A DNA stretch of 64,000 bases from Arthrobacter sp. zg-Y919 (GCF_030142045.1 NZ_CP126242.1:2046001-2110000), one strand, 5' to 3'; positions 17,974-27,682 are shown, counted from the first letter of the stretch. Notes: generated by a model from the letters alone, not told the origin. A program made the numbers and translations.

Positions 17974-18819
17974 CTAGAGGCTGCGTGCCCTCTGCACCGC
18001 GAGCGGCTCGGCGAAGGGGGTGCCGACGTCGTAGGAGACTCCCGCGACGGCCACCGCCAGGTCTCCGCTGTAGGTTTCGCGTGCTTCCGAAACACTGATG
18101 CTCGCATCGTTCCAGACGGGCAGATGCGTGAGGAGCAGCCGCCGGGCATCCGCCGCGGTGGCCGCTTCGCCGGCCCGCCGTCCGGTGAGGTGCACCCCTT
18201 CAATCGCGTCATCGCGGCCCTCGTGGAAGGCGGCTTCGCATAAGAAGACGTCGGTATTCCGGGCCGCTTCCTCCAGCCCGGGGCAGGAGTCGGTGTCCCC
18301 GGAATAAGCCAGCGTCCGGAGCACCGGTTCGCCCGCCGCGTCCAGGGTGCGGGCCTCCACCCGCAGGGCGTAGGCCTCCTCGGCTGGATGCCGCACCGGG
18401 TAGGGGGTGACGGTGAACGGTCCGATCTGCACCGGGCTGCCCGCGGTCCAGTTGGCAAACTCGAAGTCATCATGCATTCCCGGATCCAGCTCCAGGCCGT
18501 AGGCCGTGGCCATCCGGTCCGCGGTGGCGGCCGGACCCCAGACCTTGATCCGGTCGCGGTTCCAGCCGGACGGGTCCCAGTGCACGGCCACGTGCAGGCC
18601 GCACAGGTCCATGCAGTGGTCCGGGTGCAGGTGGGTCAGCAGGACAGCGTCAATGTCCCGCAGGTCCATGTAGCGCTGCAGGGATCCCAGCGACCCGTTG
18701 CCCAGGTCCAGCAGGATCCGCCAGTCACGGACGCCGTCGTTGGCGGTCACGAGATAGCACGACGCCGGCGAGGCCGGGCCGGGGAAGGAGCCGCTGCAGC
18801 CCACAATGGTCAGTTTCAT
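17974..18819 (-). CDS. Metallo-beta-lactamase fold hydrolase (Rv1339-like, possible cAMP phosphodiesterase)
   Basis: This is a 281-residue MBL-fold protein. The metal motif [11 protein letters not shown] supplies His63, His65, Asp67 and His68; later ligands include SGDTD and the terminal LTHLP. Its position between murI and rph matches M. tuberculosis Rv1339, reported as an atypical cyclic-AMP phosphodiesterase. The function is carried over from synteny and fold, so RNase Z-like or other phosphodiesterase activity is not excluded. Its ATG overlaps the murI stop by four bases. Confidence 0.87.
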   Translation of the reverse strand: MKLTIVGCSGSFPGPASPASCYLVTANDGVRDWRILLDLGNGSLGSLQRYMDLRDIDAVLLTHLHPDHCMDLCGLHVAVHWDPSGWNRDRIKVWGPAATADRMATAYGLELDPGMHDDFEFANWTAGSPVQIGPFTVTPYPVRHPAEEAYALRVEARTLDAAGEPVLRTLAYSGDTDSCPGLEEAARNTDVFLCEAAFHEGRDDAIEGVHLTGRRAGEAATAADARRLLLTHLPVWNDASISVSEARETYSGDLAVAVAGVSYDVGTPFAEPLAVQRARSL

Positions 18820-19814
18820 GAGGTGCCGTTCCAGGCGGCACTGGTGGGCGCCTCCATGCGTTCGGGGGCGTCTGCCCTGGCGGAGGCAATCATTTCTGGG
18901 GTCACCCTCGCCATGCTGCCCGTCGGGTAATGCGCTGCCACGTGTTCAACCTGCTGCACGCTGAGGACTTCCGGCCCCAGGAAACGGCGGGCCAGCAGTT
19001 CGAAGGAGGCCGAGTCGCCGGTGGCCACAAACGTGTGCCGGGGGGCCGCCTGGGAGCGCCGTTCAATCCCGTGGGAGATCAGCGCGCGGTATACGTCCTT
19101 GGCGGTCTCCTCGGCACTGGAGACCAGCGTGACGCCGTCGCCCATCACATAGGAGATCACGCCGGTAAGCAGCGGGTAGTGGGTGCAGCCGAGGACGAGG
19201 GTGTCTACGTCGCGGGCCTTCAGCGGAGCGAGGTATTCCTCCGCTGTGGCCAGCACGTCCGGCCCGGAGGTGATGCCGGCTTCGACGAACTCCACGAAGG
19301 CCGGGCAGGCCACCGAGGACACCTGCAGGTGCGGGGCGGCGGCAAAGGTGTCGTCATAGGCGCGCGAGCCGACCGTGGCGGCAGTGCCGATCACGCCGAT
19401 CCGCCCGGTGCGGGTGGCGGCCACCGCCCGGCGGACGGCCGGCTGGATGACTTCGATGACCGGAATGCCGTACCGCCGCGTGTAGCGTTCGCGGGCGTCA
19501 CGCAGCACGGCGGCCGAGGCGGAGTTGCACGCTATAACCAGGAGTTTGACGCCGGAATCCACCAGTTCGTCCATCACGCCGAGCGCCTTGGCCCGGACTT
19601 CGGCGATCGGCAGCGGCCCGTAGGGACCGTTGGCGGTGTCACCCACGTACATGATGGCTTCGTGGGGCAATTGGTCCAGGACCGCGCGTGCCACAGTCAG
19701 CCCGCCGACGCCGGAGTCAAAGATTCCGATCGGCGCGTCCGGGTCCTTGACCCGCACGGCTTCGTGGAACGCCGGCAGTGGATGTGCGGAGGGGCTGACC
19801 GGGTTCGAACTCAT
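18816..19814 (-). CDS. murI: Glutamate racemase
   Basis: This enzyme makes D-glutamate for peptidoglycan. It has 332 residues from the chosen [16 protein letters not shown] is the N-terminal signature, and the two catalytic cysteines are Cys96 in VIACNSASA and Cys210 in [10 protein letters not shown]. The frame stays open 13 codons further up, but that part has no ribosome site. A GGGGAGGA lies about 19 bases before the ATG, rather far, and TATTGT about nine bases before it could be a -10 of a near-leaderless transcript. The protein starts with about 25 extra residues ahead of the conserved core. Confidence 0.95.
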   Translation of the reverse strand: MSSNPVSPSAHPLPAFHEAVRVKDPDAPIGIFDSGVGGLTVARAVLDQLPHEAIMYVGDTANGPYGPLPIAEVRAKALGVMDELVDSGVKLLVIACNSASAAVLRDARERYTRRYGIPVIEVIQPAVRRAVAATRTGRIGVIGTAATVGSRAYDDTFAAAPHLQVSSVACPAFVEFVEAGITSGPDVLATAEEYLAPLKARDVDTLVLGCTHYPLLTGVISYVMGDGVTLVSSAEETAKDVYRALISHGIERRSQAAPRHTFVATGDSASFELLARRFLGPEVLSVQQVEHVAAHYPTGSMARVTPEMIASARADAPERMEAPTSAAWNGTS

Positions 19815-19908
19815 AATGTAACGACAATAGTCCTCCCCCACCGGCGGGCACATTCACGGCTCCGTGCCATTGGTCACAGAACTGTCCGGCGGTGCGGGAA
19901 GATCCGCG

Positions 19909-20466
19909 TCAGTTCAGGGAGTCCAGCAGTGCCTGCATCAGGGTTTCCTGCAGCCATGTGACGAAGTTGTACACCAGCGCAAGGTACCCGTCCACGTCCT
20001 GCGCCTTCGACGGATCCGTGATGTCATGCAGCCGCTCGGCGGCTTCGTCATCCTCCAGGCCCAGGCGGTCCCCCAGCACCAGCCGGACGTCGTTCAGGGC
20101 GCGGGCGAACAGCTGTGCCTGCTCGGTGTCCAGGCGCAGCGGTGTTGCCTCCAGCTGCAGGGCGGCTGCGCGGAGAGCCGCCTGCTTCGATTCCCGCAGC
20201 GAGCGCTCGGTGAAACGACGGAACTCCAGGGCGTCGTCGCCGTTCCCCTGGATGCCGTTGGGAAGCAGCCGCAGCAGGGCGGAATCATCGGGAACAACCG
20301 CCGACGGGTCGATTCCCACCATGGCCGCCAGCGGATCGGCGTCGGCTGCCGTCTCCGGTTCCAGCAGCTCCTGCACATCGGAGAAGAGCTTGCGCAGCAG
20401 GTCCCGCTCCCCCGGTTCCAGGTTGGCGGTAATGCCCTTGCGGGTGAGCTTGAATCCGGTTGCCAC
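19909..20466 (-). CDS. DUF2017 domain protein
   Basis: This 185-residue protein matches the actinobacterial DUF2017 family (GITANLEPGERDLLRKLFSDVQELL in two adjoining blocks). The family has no established function, but its gene regularly follows clpS, as here with 58 bases between them, so a link to regulated proteolysis is suspected. It is acidic, mostly helical and has no membrane segment. The start is GTG. Confidence 0.85.
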   Translation of the reverse strand: MATGFKLTRKGITANLEPGERDLLRKLFSDVQELLEPETAADADPLAAMVGIDPSAVVPDDSALLRLLPNGIQGNGDDALEFRRFTERSLRESKQAALRAAALQLEATPLRLDTEQAQLFARALNDVRLVLGDRLGLEDDEAAERLHDITDPSKAQDVDGYLALVYNFVTWLQETLMQALLDSLN

Positions 20467-20524
20467 GAATATCCGTTTCTGTTCTGCGTGTTTGAGGGGG
20501 CCGGGGGAAGGAACCGCTGCGGCG

Positions 20525-20833
20525 CTACGCCGCGTCCGCCTTCTGGAACGTGGCCCACAGCCCGTAGGTATGCAGGGCGAGGGTGTCGCGTTCCGCGGAT
20601 TCCCGGGATCCCGTTGCCACCACCGACTTGCCGGCCTGATGGACCTCCAGCATGAGGCGGTGGGCTTTGGATTCGGAGTAGCCGAAATAGCTCTGGAAAA
20701 CGTAACTGACGTAACTCATCAGGTTGACGGGGTCATTCCAGACAATAACGACCCAGGGGACGTCCGCTGCCGGGAGGGTATCCGTCTCCTCGCGTGTCAG
20801 GGTGTCCGTGCCGGTCGCAGTGCTGGTAGCCAT
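20525..20833 (-). CDS. clpS: ATP-dependent Clp protease adaptor ClpS
   Basis: ClpS delivers N-degron substrates to the ClpC/ClpP protease. This copy has 102 residues, with about 22 disordered residues and then [20 protein letters not shown], the hydrophobic-pocket region with the conserved Asn-Asp, and [19 protein letters not shown], which contains the conserved His. A TACAAT hexamer seven bases before the ATG implies a leaderless mRNA. It diverges from pncB across a gap of about 86 bases, an arrangement also seen in mycobacteria. Confidence 0.96.
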   Translation of the reverse strand: MATSTATGTDTLTREETDTLPAADVPWVVIVWNDPVNLMSYVSYVFQSYFGYSESKAHRLMLEVHQAGKSVVATGSRESAERDTLALHTYGLWATFQKADAA

Positions 20834-20840
20834 GCGTTCA

Positions 20841-20846
20841 ATTGTA
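20841..20846 (-). promoter_or_regulatory. Candidate -10 element (TACAAT) for leaderless clpS
   Basis: On the minus strand TACAAT, seven bases, then the clpS ATG. It is the closest match to the TATAAT consensus among the leaderless candidates here. Confidence 0.5.
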
Positions 20847-20906
20847 GTGAGGAATCCGGTCCGGTCCTCCGCCGGGCCGCCTTCTACTCAAAGGGGATCC
20901 GCGGGT

Positions 20907-20912
20907 TAGAGT
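20907..20912 (+). promoter_or_regulatory. Candidate -10 element (TAGAGT) for leaderless pncB
   Basis: TAGAGT ends seven bases before the GTG at 20920. This favours that GTG over a TTG two codons earlier. Confidence 0.45.
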
Positions 20913-20919
20913 TTTGCCT

Positions 20920-22245
20920 GTGAACAGTCCCGCCGTCCGGCACTCCCCTAATTCAGCCCTCTACACGGACCACTACGAGCTGACCATGCTCCAGGCCGCC
21001 CTCCACGCGGGCACCGCGTCCCGCCGGTCCGTGTTCGAAGTCTTTGCCCGGCGCCTTCCCGATGGCCGCCGCTACGGCATCGCCGCCGGAACCGGACGCA
21101 TCCTGGAAGCCCTGGAAAACTTCCGCTTCGAGCAGCCGCAGCTGGACTTCCTGGCCAGCACCAACGTGGTGGATGAGCGCACACTCGCCTGGCTCGCGGA
21201 TTTCCGGTTTTCGGGCAACATCTACGGCTATGCCGAGGGCGAGGCCTACTTCCCGCAGTCCCCCCTGTTGATTGTCGAATCCACGTTCGGCGAGGCCTGC
21301 ATCCTCGAAACCATGATCCTGTCCATGCTCAACCACGACAGTGCCATTGCCTCCGCAGCCTCCCGCATGACTTCCGCCGCCGACGGCCGTCCGTGCATCG
21401 AAATGGGCTCCCGCCGCACGCATGAGGAAGCAGCCGTCGCCGCCGCCCGTGCGGCAGTGATCGCCGGATTCAACAGCACCTCCAATCTGGAGGCAGGCCG
21501 GCGCTACGGGCTCAAGACCGTCGGCACGGCGGCGCATTCCTTCACCCTGCTGCATGACTCCGAGAAGGAAGCCTTCACGGCCCAGGTGGCGGCCCTCGGG
21601 GTGGGGACCTCCCTCCTGGTGGATACGTACGACGTCGAACAGGGCGTCCGCACCGCTGTCGAGGTCGCCGGCCCCGCTCTGGGCGGCGTGCGGCTCGATT
21701 CCGGTGACCTCGTCGCGCAGGCCCGCTGGGTCCGCGAACTGCTGGATGAGCTGGGCAACACCAACACGCGCATCATGGTCACCTCCGACCTGGACGAGTT
21801 CGCCATCGCGGCGCTGGCCTCGGCCCCCGTGGATGCCTACGGCGTCGGCACCTCCCTGGTCACCGGATCCGGTGCACCCACTGCCGGCATGGTCTACAAG
21901 CTGGTCAGCCGCGAGGGAGACGACCACGAGTTCGTGTCCGTAGCCAAGGCCGCAAAAAACAAGGTTTCGCTCGGCGGGCGTAAGTACGCGCTGCGCCGGC
22001 TGAACGACGGCGGCACGGCAACCGCGGAGGTTGTGGGCATCGGCCACGCACCGGAGAATGACGGGAATGACCGTACGCTGCTGCACCAGTTCGTCGCCGA
22101 CGGCGAAGTCCTGCCCGGCTGGACCGGACCCGAAGCGGTGATGCGGGCGGCCCGGCAGCATGCCGCTTCCTTGGCTGAAATGCCTACCTCGGTGAACCGC
22201 CTGCAGCGCGGCGAACCGGCAATCCCTACCGAATACGAGGAGTAA
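20920..22245 (+). CDS. pncB: Nicotinate phosphoribosyltransferase
   Basis: This enzyme converts nicotinate and PRPP to nicotinate mononucleotide in NAD salvage. It has 441 residues from the GTG. Typical parts are ALYTDHYELTMLQAAL at the N-terminus, MGSRRTHEEAAV, GTAAHSFTLLHDSE (catalytic His loop), VRLDSGDL and YGVGTSLVTGSGAP. It is followed two bases later by a nicotinamidase gene, giving a complete nicotinamide-to-NaMN salvage operon. Confidence 0.97.
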   Translation: MNSPAVRHSPNSALYTDHYELTMLQAALHAGTASRRSVFEVFARRLPDGRRYGIAAGTGRILEALENFRFEQPQLDFLASTNVVDERTLAWLADFRFSGNIYGYAEGEAYFPQSPLLIVESTFGEACILETMILSMLNHDSAIASAASRMTSAADGRPCIEMGSRRTHEEAAVAAARAAVIAGFNSTSNLEAGRRYGLKTVGTAAHSFTLLHDSEKEAFTAQVAALGVGTSLLVDTYDVEQGVRTAVEVAGPALGGVRLDSGDLVAQARWVRELLDELGNTNTRIMVTSDLDEFAIAALASAPVDAYGVGTSLVTGSGAPTAGMVYKLVSREGDDHEFVSVAKAAKNKVSLGGRKYALRRLNDGGTATAEVVGIGHAPENDGNDRTLLHQFVADGEVLPGWTGPEAVMRAARQHAASLAEMPTSVNRLQRGEPAIPTEYEE

Positions 22246-22247
22246 GC

Positions 22248-22865
22248 ATGGCCCGCGCCCTGATTATTGTCGATGTGCAGAACGACTTCTGCGAAGGCGG
22301 CTCGCTGGCGGTGTCCGGCGGGGCCGACCTCGCCGGCGAGATCACCGACTACGTGGAGACCTCCGCGGGCCGGTATGACCTGGTGGCCGCAACCCAGGAC
22401 TGGCACATCGATCCCGGAACGCACTTCTCCGAAACCCCGGACTTTGTGGACTCCTGGCCGCCGCACTGTGTAGCCGGAACTCCCGGCGCGCAGCCGCACC
22501 CGGACCTGGACACGGAACTGGTGGATGCTTTCTTCCGCAAGGGCCAGTACGAGGCGGCGTACTCCGGGTTCGAGGGGGTCCTGGCGCCGGACGTCGAGGT
22601 GCCCCTGGGCGACCCGGACGCGGAGCCTGACGCCGAGACCGAGACGCTGAGCCTCGATGACTGGCTGCGGGACCACGACGTGGACGAGGTGGTGGTGCTG
22701 GGCCTGGCCGCGGACTACTGTGTGCGGGCCACCGCCCTGGACGCCGTCGCCGCCGGATACACCACAGCCGTGATTCCCGAACTTTCCCGCGGCATCAAGC
22801 GGGAGACCACCCTGGCCGCCTGGGCGGAACTCGAAGACGCCGGCGTGGAGATCATCGACCTGTAA
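22248..22865 (+). CDS. pncA: Nicotinamidase
   Basis: This enzyme hydrolyses nicotinamide to nicotinate, the substrate of the preceding PncB; homologues also activate pyrazinamide. It has 205 residues. The catalytic triad is Asp9 (IIVDVQNDF), Lys98 (FRKGQYEA) and Cys158 (LAADYCVRA); the metal site is Asp51, His53 and His59 (QDWHIDPGTHF). Residues 120-135 form an acidic insertion. A strong terminator follows directly. Confidence 0.97.
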   Translation: MARALIIVDVQNDFCEGGSLAVSGGADLAGEITDYVETSAGRYDLVAATQDWHIDPGTHFSETPDFVDSWPPHCVAGTPGAQPHPDLDTELVDAFFRKGQYEAAYSGFEGVLAPDVEVPLGDPDAEPDAETETLSLDDWLRDHDVDEVVVLGLAADYCVRATALDAVAAGYTTAVIPELSRGIKRETTLAAWAELEDAGVEIIDL

Positions 22866-22874
22866 CCGGATGCC

Positions 22875-22910
22875 AAAGGGCCGGACCGCAAAGCGGTCCG
22901 GCCCTTTTTT
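22875..22910 (+). terminator. Rho-independent terminator after pncA
   Basis: A perfect 15-bp GC-rich stem (22875-22889 with 22893-22907) has a 3-base loop and T residues to 22910. It lies between convergent pncA and the helicase gene and may serve both. Confidence 0.95.
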
Positions 22911-22914
22911 GTTG

Positions 22915-24708
22915 CTACTTACGCCCGATGAACCAGTCCTGCAGCTTCTTGAGCCGCTTGTTCAGCTGTTCCTCGTTGGCCTGCGCCACGGGTGGTCCGC
23001 CGCAGATCCGGCGCAGTTCACTGTGCACGACGCCGTGGGGCATGCCGGAACGCGCGGACCAGGCCGAGACGTTCTTTGCCAGCTCGCCGCGCAGTTCGGT
23101 GAGCCGGCGGTGGTCCACCACCTCCGGGGCTTCGGCCGGCGGCGCTGCCGCTTCGCTGTTGCGGCGTCCCCGGCGGGAGACCTGTTCATGCTGGCGCTGC
23201 CGCAGCAGCATGCTCATCTGGTCCGCGTCCAGCAGGCCGGGAATACCGAGGAAGTCCTGCTCCTCCTCGCTGCCGAGCGCGCCGCCGGTACCGAACTCGC
23301 CGCCGTCGAACAGCACCCGGTCAAACGAAGCCTGGGATTCGAGCGCCTCGAACTTCTGCTTGGTCAGCTCACCTGAGGCCTTTTCCTCGCGGTTGGCGGC
23401 CTCCATGAGGCTGTCCTCGAGACCAAAGCCTTCCTCTTCCAGGTGGTTGTCCGGGCGGTCCAGCGCGTGGTCCCGCTCGACTTCCATCTGGTTCGCCAGC
23501 GCCATCAGGTTCGGCACGGACGGCAGGAACACCGACGCCGTCTCGCCGCGCTTTCGGGCACGCACGAAACGCCCCACGGCCTGTGCAAAGAACAGCGGGG
23601 TTGCGGTGGAGGTGGCGTAGACGCCGACGGCGAGGCGCGGCACGTCCACGCCTTCGGACACCATCCGCACCGCGACCATCCAGCGCTGGGTTCCGGCGGA
23701 GAACTCTTCGATCTTTTCCGAGGCCTTGGCATCATCGGACAGGATGACCGTGGGCGATTCGCCCATGATCTTCTTCAGCCACCCCGCGTAGGCCCGTGCG
23801 TCGTCGTGGTCCGTGGCAATGACCAGGCCGCCGGCGTCGGGCACGGACCGGCGGACCTCGGTGAGGCGGCGGTCCGCGGCGGCCAGGACGGCGGGGATCC
23901 ACTCGCCCGTGGGGTTCAGCGCGGTCCGCCAGGCCTGCGCGGTGATGTCCTTGGTGACAGCGGCTTCACCCAGCGATGCGGCCATCTCATCGCCCGCGCT
24001 GGTCCGCCAGCGCATCTGTCCGGAATAGGCCATAAACATGACCGGCCGGACCACGTGGTCCTTGAGGGCCTGGCCGTAGCCGTACGTGTAGTCCGCCTTG
24101 GAGCGGCGGATGCCGTCCCGGTCCTCGACATATTCCACGAAGGGAATCGCGGCCGTATCCGAGCGGAACGGAGTTCCCGTCAGGGACAGCCGCTTGACCG
24201 CCGGCTCAAACGCTTCGCGGATGCCGTCGCCCCAGGACAGGGCATCGCCGCCGTGGTGCACCTCATCCAGGATCACCAGGGTGCGGGCCGCCTCAGTCTT
24301 GGCGCGGTGCAGCATGGGCTTGGAGGCCACCTGGGCATAGGTGACGGCGACGCCGATGAACCCGTGGCCGTGCCGGCCGTCGGCGTTCTTGAAGTTTGGA
24401 TCCAAGGCAAGGCCGACCTTCGCCGCCGCGTCGGCCCACTGCCGTTTCAGGTGGTCCGTGGGCGCGACGACGGTGATCCGGTTGACGATCCCCCGCTCCA
24501 CCAGCTCGTTGGCCACACGCAGGGCGAAGGTGGTTTTACCGGCCCCGGGGGTGGCGACGGCCAGGAAGTCGCTGGCATTGGATTCGAAGTACTTCGCCAG
24601 CGCCTCTTCCTGCCACTGGCGCAGCTTCGGGGCAGTGCCCCAGGCAGCACGCTCGGGATAGGCGGGCGGCAGGGACGCACCGGCGCCGAAAAGGGTTTCG
24701 GAACTCAC
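22915..24708 (-). CDS. DEAD/DEAH-box superfamily 2 helicase
   Basis: This is a 597-residue SF2 helicase. Motif I is ATPGAGKTT (Lys58), motif II DEVH (148-151), motif III-like SLTGTPF, and motif VI QAVGRFVRARKRGE. The layout resembles the type III restriction/XPB-like subgroup without a nuclease. Beyond about residue 400 an acidic, Gln-rich region leads to a C-terminal helical section (about 520-597) ending RLKKLQDWFIGRK. The frame is open 27 codons upstream, but that part is not protein-like. The GTG chosen has no strong ribosome site, so the start is uncertain. Its cellular role is unknown. Confidence 0.87.
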   Translation of the reverse strand: MSSETLFGAGASLPPAYPERAAWGTAPKLRQWQEEALAKYFESNASDFLAVATPGAGKTTFALRVANELVERGIVNRITVVAPTDHLKRQWADAAAKVGLALDPNFKNADGRHGHGFIGVAVTYAQVASKPMLHRAKTEAARTLVILDEVHHGGDALSWGDGIREAFEPAVKRLSLTGTPFRSDTAAIPFVEYVEDRDGIRRSKADYTYGYGQALKDHVVRPVMFMAYSGQMRWRTSAGDEMAASLGEAAVTKDITAQAWRTALNPTGEWIPAVLAAADRRLTEVRRSVPDAGGLVIATDHDDARAYAGWLKKIMGESPTVILSDDAKASEKIEEFSAGTQRWMVAVRMVSEGVDVPRLAVGVYATSTATPLFFAQAVGRFVRARKRGETASVFLPSVPNLMALANQMEVERDHALDRPDNHLEEEGFGLEDSLMEAANREEKASGELTKQKFEALESQASFDRVLFDGGEFGTGGALGSEEEQDFLGIPGLLDADQMSMLLRQRQHEQVSRRGRRNSEAAAPPAEAPEVVDHRRLTELRGELAKNVSAWSARSGMPHGVVHSELRRICGGPPVAQANEEQLNKRLKKLQDWFIGRK

Positions 24709-24892
24709 GCGGGGAACACAGCCTTTCGCAGTTCTCGAGTGGTTGCGGCCGCGCGGGCACCGGACGGAATCGGCACTGAGCGCCTGCACGAAGGCGCAGG
24801 CGTAAACACATAGGTCATGCAGGCATCAGGACTAACTGCCTTCACCGCGGAAGGCTGGGGAGCGGAGCGGTCACAACGGCGGGCGGGACGGA

Positions 24893-25201
24893 CTACTTCT
24901 TGCCCTTGGGGTTGTCGGCTTCGGGACGCAGGCCCTCGTAGATTTCCTTGCAGGTGGGGCACACCGGGAACTTCTGCGGATCCCGTCCCGGGGTCCAGAC
25001 CTTGCCGCAGAGGGCAATGACCGGCTCGCCGGACAGCGCCGATTCCATGATCTTTTCCTTGCGCACGTAGTGCGCAAAGCGCTCACTGTCGCCGGGTTCC
25101 AGCTCTTCGCGCAGTTCTTCGCGCTCGATGGTGGCCGTGGACGTACCGTTGTCATCCAGGCGGCGGGGATCGTTTTCGAAAGGATCGGGAGGCAGGCTCA
25201 T
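24893..25201 (-). CDS. DUF3039 domain protein with cysteine cluster
   Basis: This 102-residue protein matches the actinobacterial DUF3039 family. RFAHYVRKEKI is followed by ALCGKVWTPGRD and FPVCPTCKEIYE; the three cysteines and a nearby His suggest a zinc-ribbon-like site. Its function is unknown. The ATG chosen lies seven bases after TAAGAT, whereas an alternative ATG three codons upstream overlaps that hexamer. It lies 24 bases after the ABC permease stop but may have its own leaderless transcript. Confidence 0.8.
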   Translation of the reverse strand: MSLPPDPFENDPRRLDDNGTSTATIEREELREELEPGDSERFAHYVRKEKIMESALSGEPVIALCGKVWTPGRDPQKFPVCPTCKEIYEGLRPEADNPKGKK

Positions 25202-25208
25202 GCGTTCC

Positions 25209-25214
25209 ATCTTA
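25209..25214 (-). promoter_or_regulatory. Candidate -10 element (TAAGAT) for leaderless DUF3039 gene
   Basis: On the minus strand TAAGAT, seven bases, then the ATG at 25201. The hexamer overlaps an alternative upstream ATG, which argues against that start. Confidence 0.42.
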
Positions 25215-25225
25215 GTACCCGCCGG

Positions 25226-26800
25226 CTATTTGTTGACGGCGACCTGCTGCAGCAGTTCCGGCCCGCGCGCGTCCAGCCAACGCCCGCCCAGCCGGATCCC
25301 GAAGACCAGCGCCGCCATCCCCAGGACCAGTCCTGCGGCCAGTGTCACAATCCCCCACAGCAGGCTCTGCATAACGACGGCGGCAACGCCGGGCACCAGT
25401 ACGGGTACCAGCAGGACGAACAGCAGCAGGCTGAAGGCACCCTGGACCAGCGCGGACCTGCCCGCACTTCCCGGCGGAGTCTTGAAGGCGTTTTCGCCCG
25501 GGAGCGGAACGTTGTAGGTGTAGCGTGCCGAGACGACGCTGGACAGCCCCAGCCCCATCAGCAGGGCAGCCAGGCCTATGCCCAGAACGGGCACGGCCAC
25601 TGAGGCCCGGCCGGTCAGGACCGCCGGGAGCACCGATGACAGGACGACGGCGGGAACAGAGAAGACCGCACACGCCAGCACCCTGCCGGCACGGTCCGCA
25701 CGGCCCTCCACGCCCGCAGCCAGATGCAGGGCGAACGCGGTGTTGTCATAGGACACATCGGCGTGCAGGGAGAAGCCCATGAGGAAGCCGACCAGCGGGC
25801 CGAGGGCCAGGGTGGCCAGCAGGGCGCCGTCGGCACCCGCACTGTTGCCGGTGAACACCAACACCACGGCCAGCAGCGGCACAATCAGCAGGGATGCACT
25901 GTAGCGCGGGTCCCGCAGCCAGTAGGTCAGGGCACGGGCCGCAACCGCGCCGGTGGGTGTGGCCGGAAAACGGGCAAACAGTCCCGTCCCGGAGGTCCGG
26001 CGGGTGGCTGCCGTCTGCGGCGGCCGGACCAGTGCCCGCAGGAGCAGGACCCGCCAGGCCAGGACCAGCACGGCAAGGAAGGCCAGGGCGATCAGAGCCT
26101 TTGCCCCGGCTGCGCCGTAGCGGCCCAGGGCAATATCCCCAGGCACCGCCCAGACTGCGCCCAGCGGCGTCCAGGAAAGCCAGTCCGCGAGGCGTGGAAG
26201 GTAGCTGCCGCCGGCCTGGATGCCCTCGCTCACCGCCGCGATGACCGGTCCCAGCAGCACGAGCGGAACCACCAGCAGCAGTCCCGTGAAGTCGCGGAAC
26301 CTGCGCGATCCGGTCACTGATACAGCCGCTGCCACGGTGACGCGGGCGGCGATCAGGCAGGTGAAGACCGCTACCCCGGAGAGCACCAGCGCTGCGGCCA
26401 GCGCGGCGGGCGAGCGGAACCAGCTCACGGCCTGTGCCAGCACCGCCAGGAGCATGGTGGCCCCGGGAATGCCGATCAGCCCGCCGACGGCAAGGCCGGT
26501 GAGCAGCTGCGGGGTGGGTACGGCGTACGTGGTGAAGCGCGCCGGGTCCAGGGTCAGGTCCAGCCCGGAAAACACCACCGGGACCAGTGCCCAGCCAAGC
26601 ACGGCCACGGCTCCTGCCAGGACCACCGCCGTGCGGGCCAGCCCCGGGTCCGTTCCGACGATGAACAGGGCTGCCAGCAGGACCGCGAGAAGCCCTATGG
26701 CGTACAGGCCGCCCAGCACGATTCCGACCAGCTGCCAGGGGCTCCGCTTGAGGGAGTTACGCAGCAGGACCAGCTTCAGTCTTAGAAGGTGCGCAACCAT
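25226..26800 (-). CDS. ABC transporter permease (large ABC-2-like membrane protein)
   Basis: This 524-residue membrane protein has about twelve hydrophobic segments, beginning with WQLVGIVLGGLYAIGLLAVL after a basic N-terminus. It overlaps the upstream ATPase gene by 19 bases, so the two form an exporter of the ABC-2 kind. The same frame stays open almost 290 codons further upstream, across the ATPase gene, but that is out of frame with the ATPase and not part of this protein. No substrate can be inferred. Confidence 0.85.
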   Translation of the reverse strand: MVAHLLRLKLVLLRNSLKRSPWQLVGIVLGGLYAIGLLAVLLAALFIVGTDPGLARTAVVLAGAVAVLGWALVPVVFSGLDLTLDPARFTTYAVPTPQLLTGLAVGGLIGIPGATMLLAVLAQAVSWFRSPAALAAALVLSGVAVFTCLIAARVTVAAAVSVTGSRRFRDFTGLLLVVPLVLLGPVIAAVSEGIQAGGSYLPRLADWLSWTPLGAVWAVPGDIALGRYGAAGAKALIALAFLAVLVLAWRVLLLRALVRPPQTAATRRTSGTGLFARFPATPTGAVAARALTYWLRDPRYSASLLIVPLLAVVLVFTGNSAGADGALLATLALGPLVGFLMGFSLHADVSYDNTAFALHLAAGVEGRADRAGRVLACAVFSVPAVVLSSVLPAVLTGRASVAVPVLGIGLAALLMGLGLSSVVSARYTYNVPLPGENAFKTPPGSAGRSALVQGAFSLLLFVLLVPVLVPGVAAVVMQSLLWGIVTLAAGLVLGMAALVFGIRLGGRWLDARGPELLQQVAVNK

Positions 26801-27555
26801 TCCAGCCCCTCCGTCCGGGTACGCCCGCCAACGAGCGACACAAACCGGTCCTCCAGGCTGCTGCCGGCACGGACCTCGTCCACGGTGCCTGCGGCCAGCA
26901 GGTTTCCGCCCGCCACCACTGCCACGTGGTCGCACATCCGCTGCACCAGGTCCATCACGTGGCTGGAGACGATCACTGTTCCGCCGGAAGCAACGTAGTT
27001 GGAGAGGATGTCGCGGATATTTGCCGCGGACACCGGATCCACCGCTTCGAACGGTTCGTCCAGCACCAGCAGCCGGGGCGCATGGATCAATGCGGAGGCG
27101 AGCGAAATCTTCTTTGTCATACCTGCGGAGTAGTCCACCACCAGCTTGCCGGCGTCCGCAGTCAGGTCCATGGCGGCCAGGAGGTCCCCGGTGCGGGCGG
27201 CCACCGTCTCGCGGTCCATCCCGCGGAGCAGCCCGGCGTACGTCACCAGTTGTTCGCCCGTCAGCCGGTCGAAGAGCCGGACCCCGTCCGGCAGGATCCC
27301 CATAAGCCGCTTGGCTTCCAGCGGACGGGACCAGACGCCGGTCCCGTGGACCAGCGCGGATCCCGCATCCGGACGCAGCAGCCCCGTGGCCAGGGACAGC
27401 AGGGTGGTCTTGCCTGCCCCGTTGGGACCGACCAGGCCGTAGAACGAGCCCTGCGGCACGTCGAGGCTGATGCCGTTGACGGCGGTCTTGGTGCCGAAGC
27501 GTTTTACCAGGCCGCGGATGGCCAGTGCCGGGACGGAAGCCGGTGTTGATGTCAT
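26782..27555 (-). CDS. ABC transporter ATP-binding protein
   Basis: This 257-residue ATPase drives the downstream permease. Walker A is GLVGPNGAGKTTLL (Lys49). The signature is a variant, YSAGMTKKISLASAL instead of LSGGQ. Walker B is LLVLDEPFEAVDP, and the H-loop is VIVSSHVMD. These features fit the single-domain ATPases of ABC-2 exporters. Confidence 0.95.
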   Translation of the reverse strand: MTSTPASVPALAIRGLVKRFGTKTAVNGISLDVPQGSFYGLVGPNGAGKTTLLSLATGLLRPDAGSALVHGTGVWSRPLEAKRLMGILPDGVRLFDRLTGEQLVTYAGLLRGMDRETVAARTGDLLAAMDLTADAGKLVVDYSAGMTKKISLASALIHAPRLLVLDEPFEAVDPVSAANIRDILSNYVASGGTVIVSSHVMDLVQRMCDHVAVVAGGNLLAAGTVDEVRAGSSLEDRFVSLVGGRTRTEGLEWLRTF

Positions 27556-27682
27556 GGCGCCAGCCTACCGAGCCTCGGCCGGCACGTCCTCGGCAGGAAG
27601 GACGAGGTTTCCGCCCCGGCGTCGGCCCGGAATCCCCCGCAGGGACTACCCCCGCAGGGACCAAACCGCCGGCTAACGCAGG

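Noticed and set aside
22915..24708. Type III restriction enzyme or defence helicase
   Set aside because: It has helicase motifs of that broad class but no nuclease motif and no methyltransferase or defence genes nearby.
26801..27664. Upstream extension of the ABC permease frame
   Set aside because: This extension is out of frame with the well-supported ATPase gene and has frequent Arg/Gly runs; the permease starts at 26800.
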